From Fibrobacterales bacterium (lineage in GTDB: Bacteria > Fibrobacterota > Fibrobacteria > Fibrobacterales > Fibrobacteraceae): a stretch of 11,763 nucleotides of DNA. Positions 11,470 through 11,763 of this stretch are shown piece by piece. Made by a program: the position numbers and the translations under genes. The notes beneath the pieces are model-generated. The model saw only the letters and a list, made by a program, of their open reading frames with translations, was not told where the DNA came from and made no database searches. Position 1 is the stretch's first letter. Each line of letters starts with the position of its first letter. The stretch is from NCBI GenBank assembly GCA_025997455.1, contig BNUP01000065.1, positions 1 to 11,763 on the forward strand. The letters run 5' to 3'.

Positions 11470-11763
11470 ATGGAGGCTCTATTCAAATCAGTTCTTTTTA
11501 ACCGCGTTGCGGTAGTCTTTGTCGTTGCAATTTTTGCACTCGCTCAAGGTGACGCGTTTGCACAGAATGATACACAGCAGGATGCTTTGGCAAAAGGCGG
11601 GGCAATTTCTCTAAACAATATGGAGACTCCAAAACTCACGCTCCACTACTCCGCAGAAAACCCAAAAGCAAACGATACCCTCTATTTAAGCATTGCAATC
11701 CCTGAGGGGTGGCATATAAACGCCGACAAAGTTCTCGATGAATTTCTTGTGCCCACTTCCGTT
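11470..11763 (+). CDS. DsbD N-terminal-domain-like protein, 5' part only
   Basis: 98 codons are present and the frame is open to the window edge. Residues 1-31 form a signal peptide (VAVVFVVAIFALAQGDAFA, cleavage before QND). The mature part contains LTLHYSAENPKANDTLYLSIAIPEGWHINAD and DEFLVPTSV (shown here in pieces as LTLHYSAENP, LYLSIAIPEGWHINAD). The EGWHIN...PTS pattern resembles the N-terminal periplasmic domain of thiol:disulfide interchange protein DsbD, which passes electrons to DsbC/CcmG-type partners. The catalytic cysteines of that domain and the membrane part would lie beyond the edge, so it could also be a stand-alone DsbD-N domain protein. ATG 11470 is supported by the signal peptide and TATATT upstream. 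Confidence 0.65.
   Translation, partial: MEALFKSVLFNRVAVVFVVAIFALAQGDAFAQNDTQQDALAKGGAISLNNMETPKLTLHYSAENPKANDTLYLSIAIPEGWHINADKVLDEFLVPTSV

Noticed and set aside
11171..11515. Two overlapping plus-strand frames (11171-11515 and 11199-11501)
   Set aside because: Both run through the composite repeat and heptad module into the dsbD-like gene in wrong frames; no protein-like composition.

Overview
The window reads as chromosome of a Gram-negative (diderm) bacterium with a glycan-rich envelope. It carries two outer-membrane beta-barrel proteins, two probable lipoproteins, two membrane (GT-C) glycosyltransferases and the start of a DsbD-like periplasmic protein. The DPE2-type 4-alpha-glucanotransferase, the NPCBM modules and the scarcity of Shine-Dalgarno sequences would fit Fibrobacterota or a related phylum, but this is a low-confidence guess. 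No rRNA, tRNA, CRISPR array, transposase or phage gene was seen.

Layout. 1-628: a small lipoprotein gene whose middle is repeated, inverted, at the left edge. 455-1897 (-): malQ, whose 3' half is replaced by antisense of the lipoprotein gene, so the left ~600 bp is either rearranged or chimeric. 1898-2215: repeats. 2216-2944 (-): outer-membrane barrel protein. 2945-3239: repeats. 3240-4340 (+): porin-like protein. 4341-4481: nested inverted repeats between convergent genes. 4482-6689 (-) and 6717-8462 (+): a divergent pair of GT-C glycosyltransferases, each ending in an NPCBM-like domain and separated by only 27 bp. 8653-9108 (-): LytR_C-domain protein, overlapping the end of a DRE-TIM aldolase (9098-10045, -). 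10270-11178 (+): CitE/malyl-CoA-lyase-type enzyme, divergent from the aldolase. 11179-11469: repeats. 11470-11763 (+): 5' end of a DsbD-N-terminal-like gene, cut by the window edge.

Two patterns run through the window. First, seven of eight ATG starts have a TAnnTT hexamer ending 6-9 bp upstream and no Shine-Dalgarno, which is what leaderless transcription from a -10 box looks like. The aldolase is the exception: its hexamer is 26 bp upstream and it does have a GGAG. Second, most of these promoters lie at the end of a repeated module. The module is a heptanucleotide tandem tract (consensus CCACACC, sometimes preceded by TTTCCAC heptads), then a TGCACCGCCGAGT-like 13-mer, then a T-rich stretch, then TAnnTT. 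It occurs at malQ, the porin, the aldolase, citE and the dsbD-like gene, with one copy (2113-2176) not in front of a gene. Other repeat families (REP-like hairpins, a ~117-bp composite repeat, a 22-mer) fill the remaining intergenic DNA, and one has entered the coding 5' end of the LytR_C gene.

The two glycosyltransferases probably decorate an envelope or secreted glycan at the inner membrane from lipid-linked sugar donors. Their back-to-back -10 boxes suggest coupled or mutually exclusive transcription. The malyl-CoA-lyase-like enzyme and the aldolase are divergent C-C lyases that share one repeat-built regulatory region; their substrates cannot be read from sequence.
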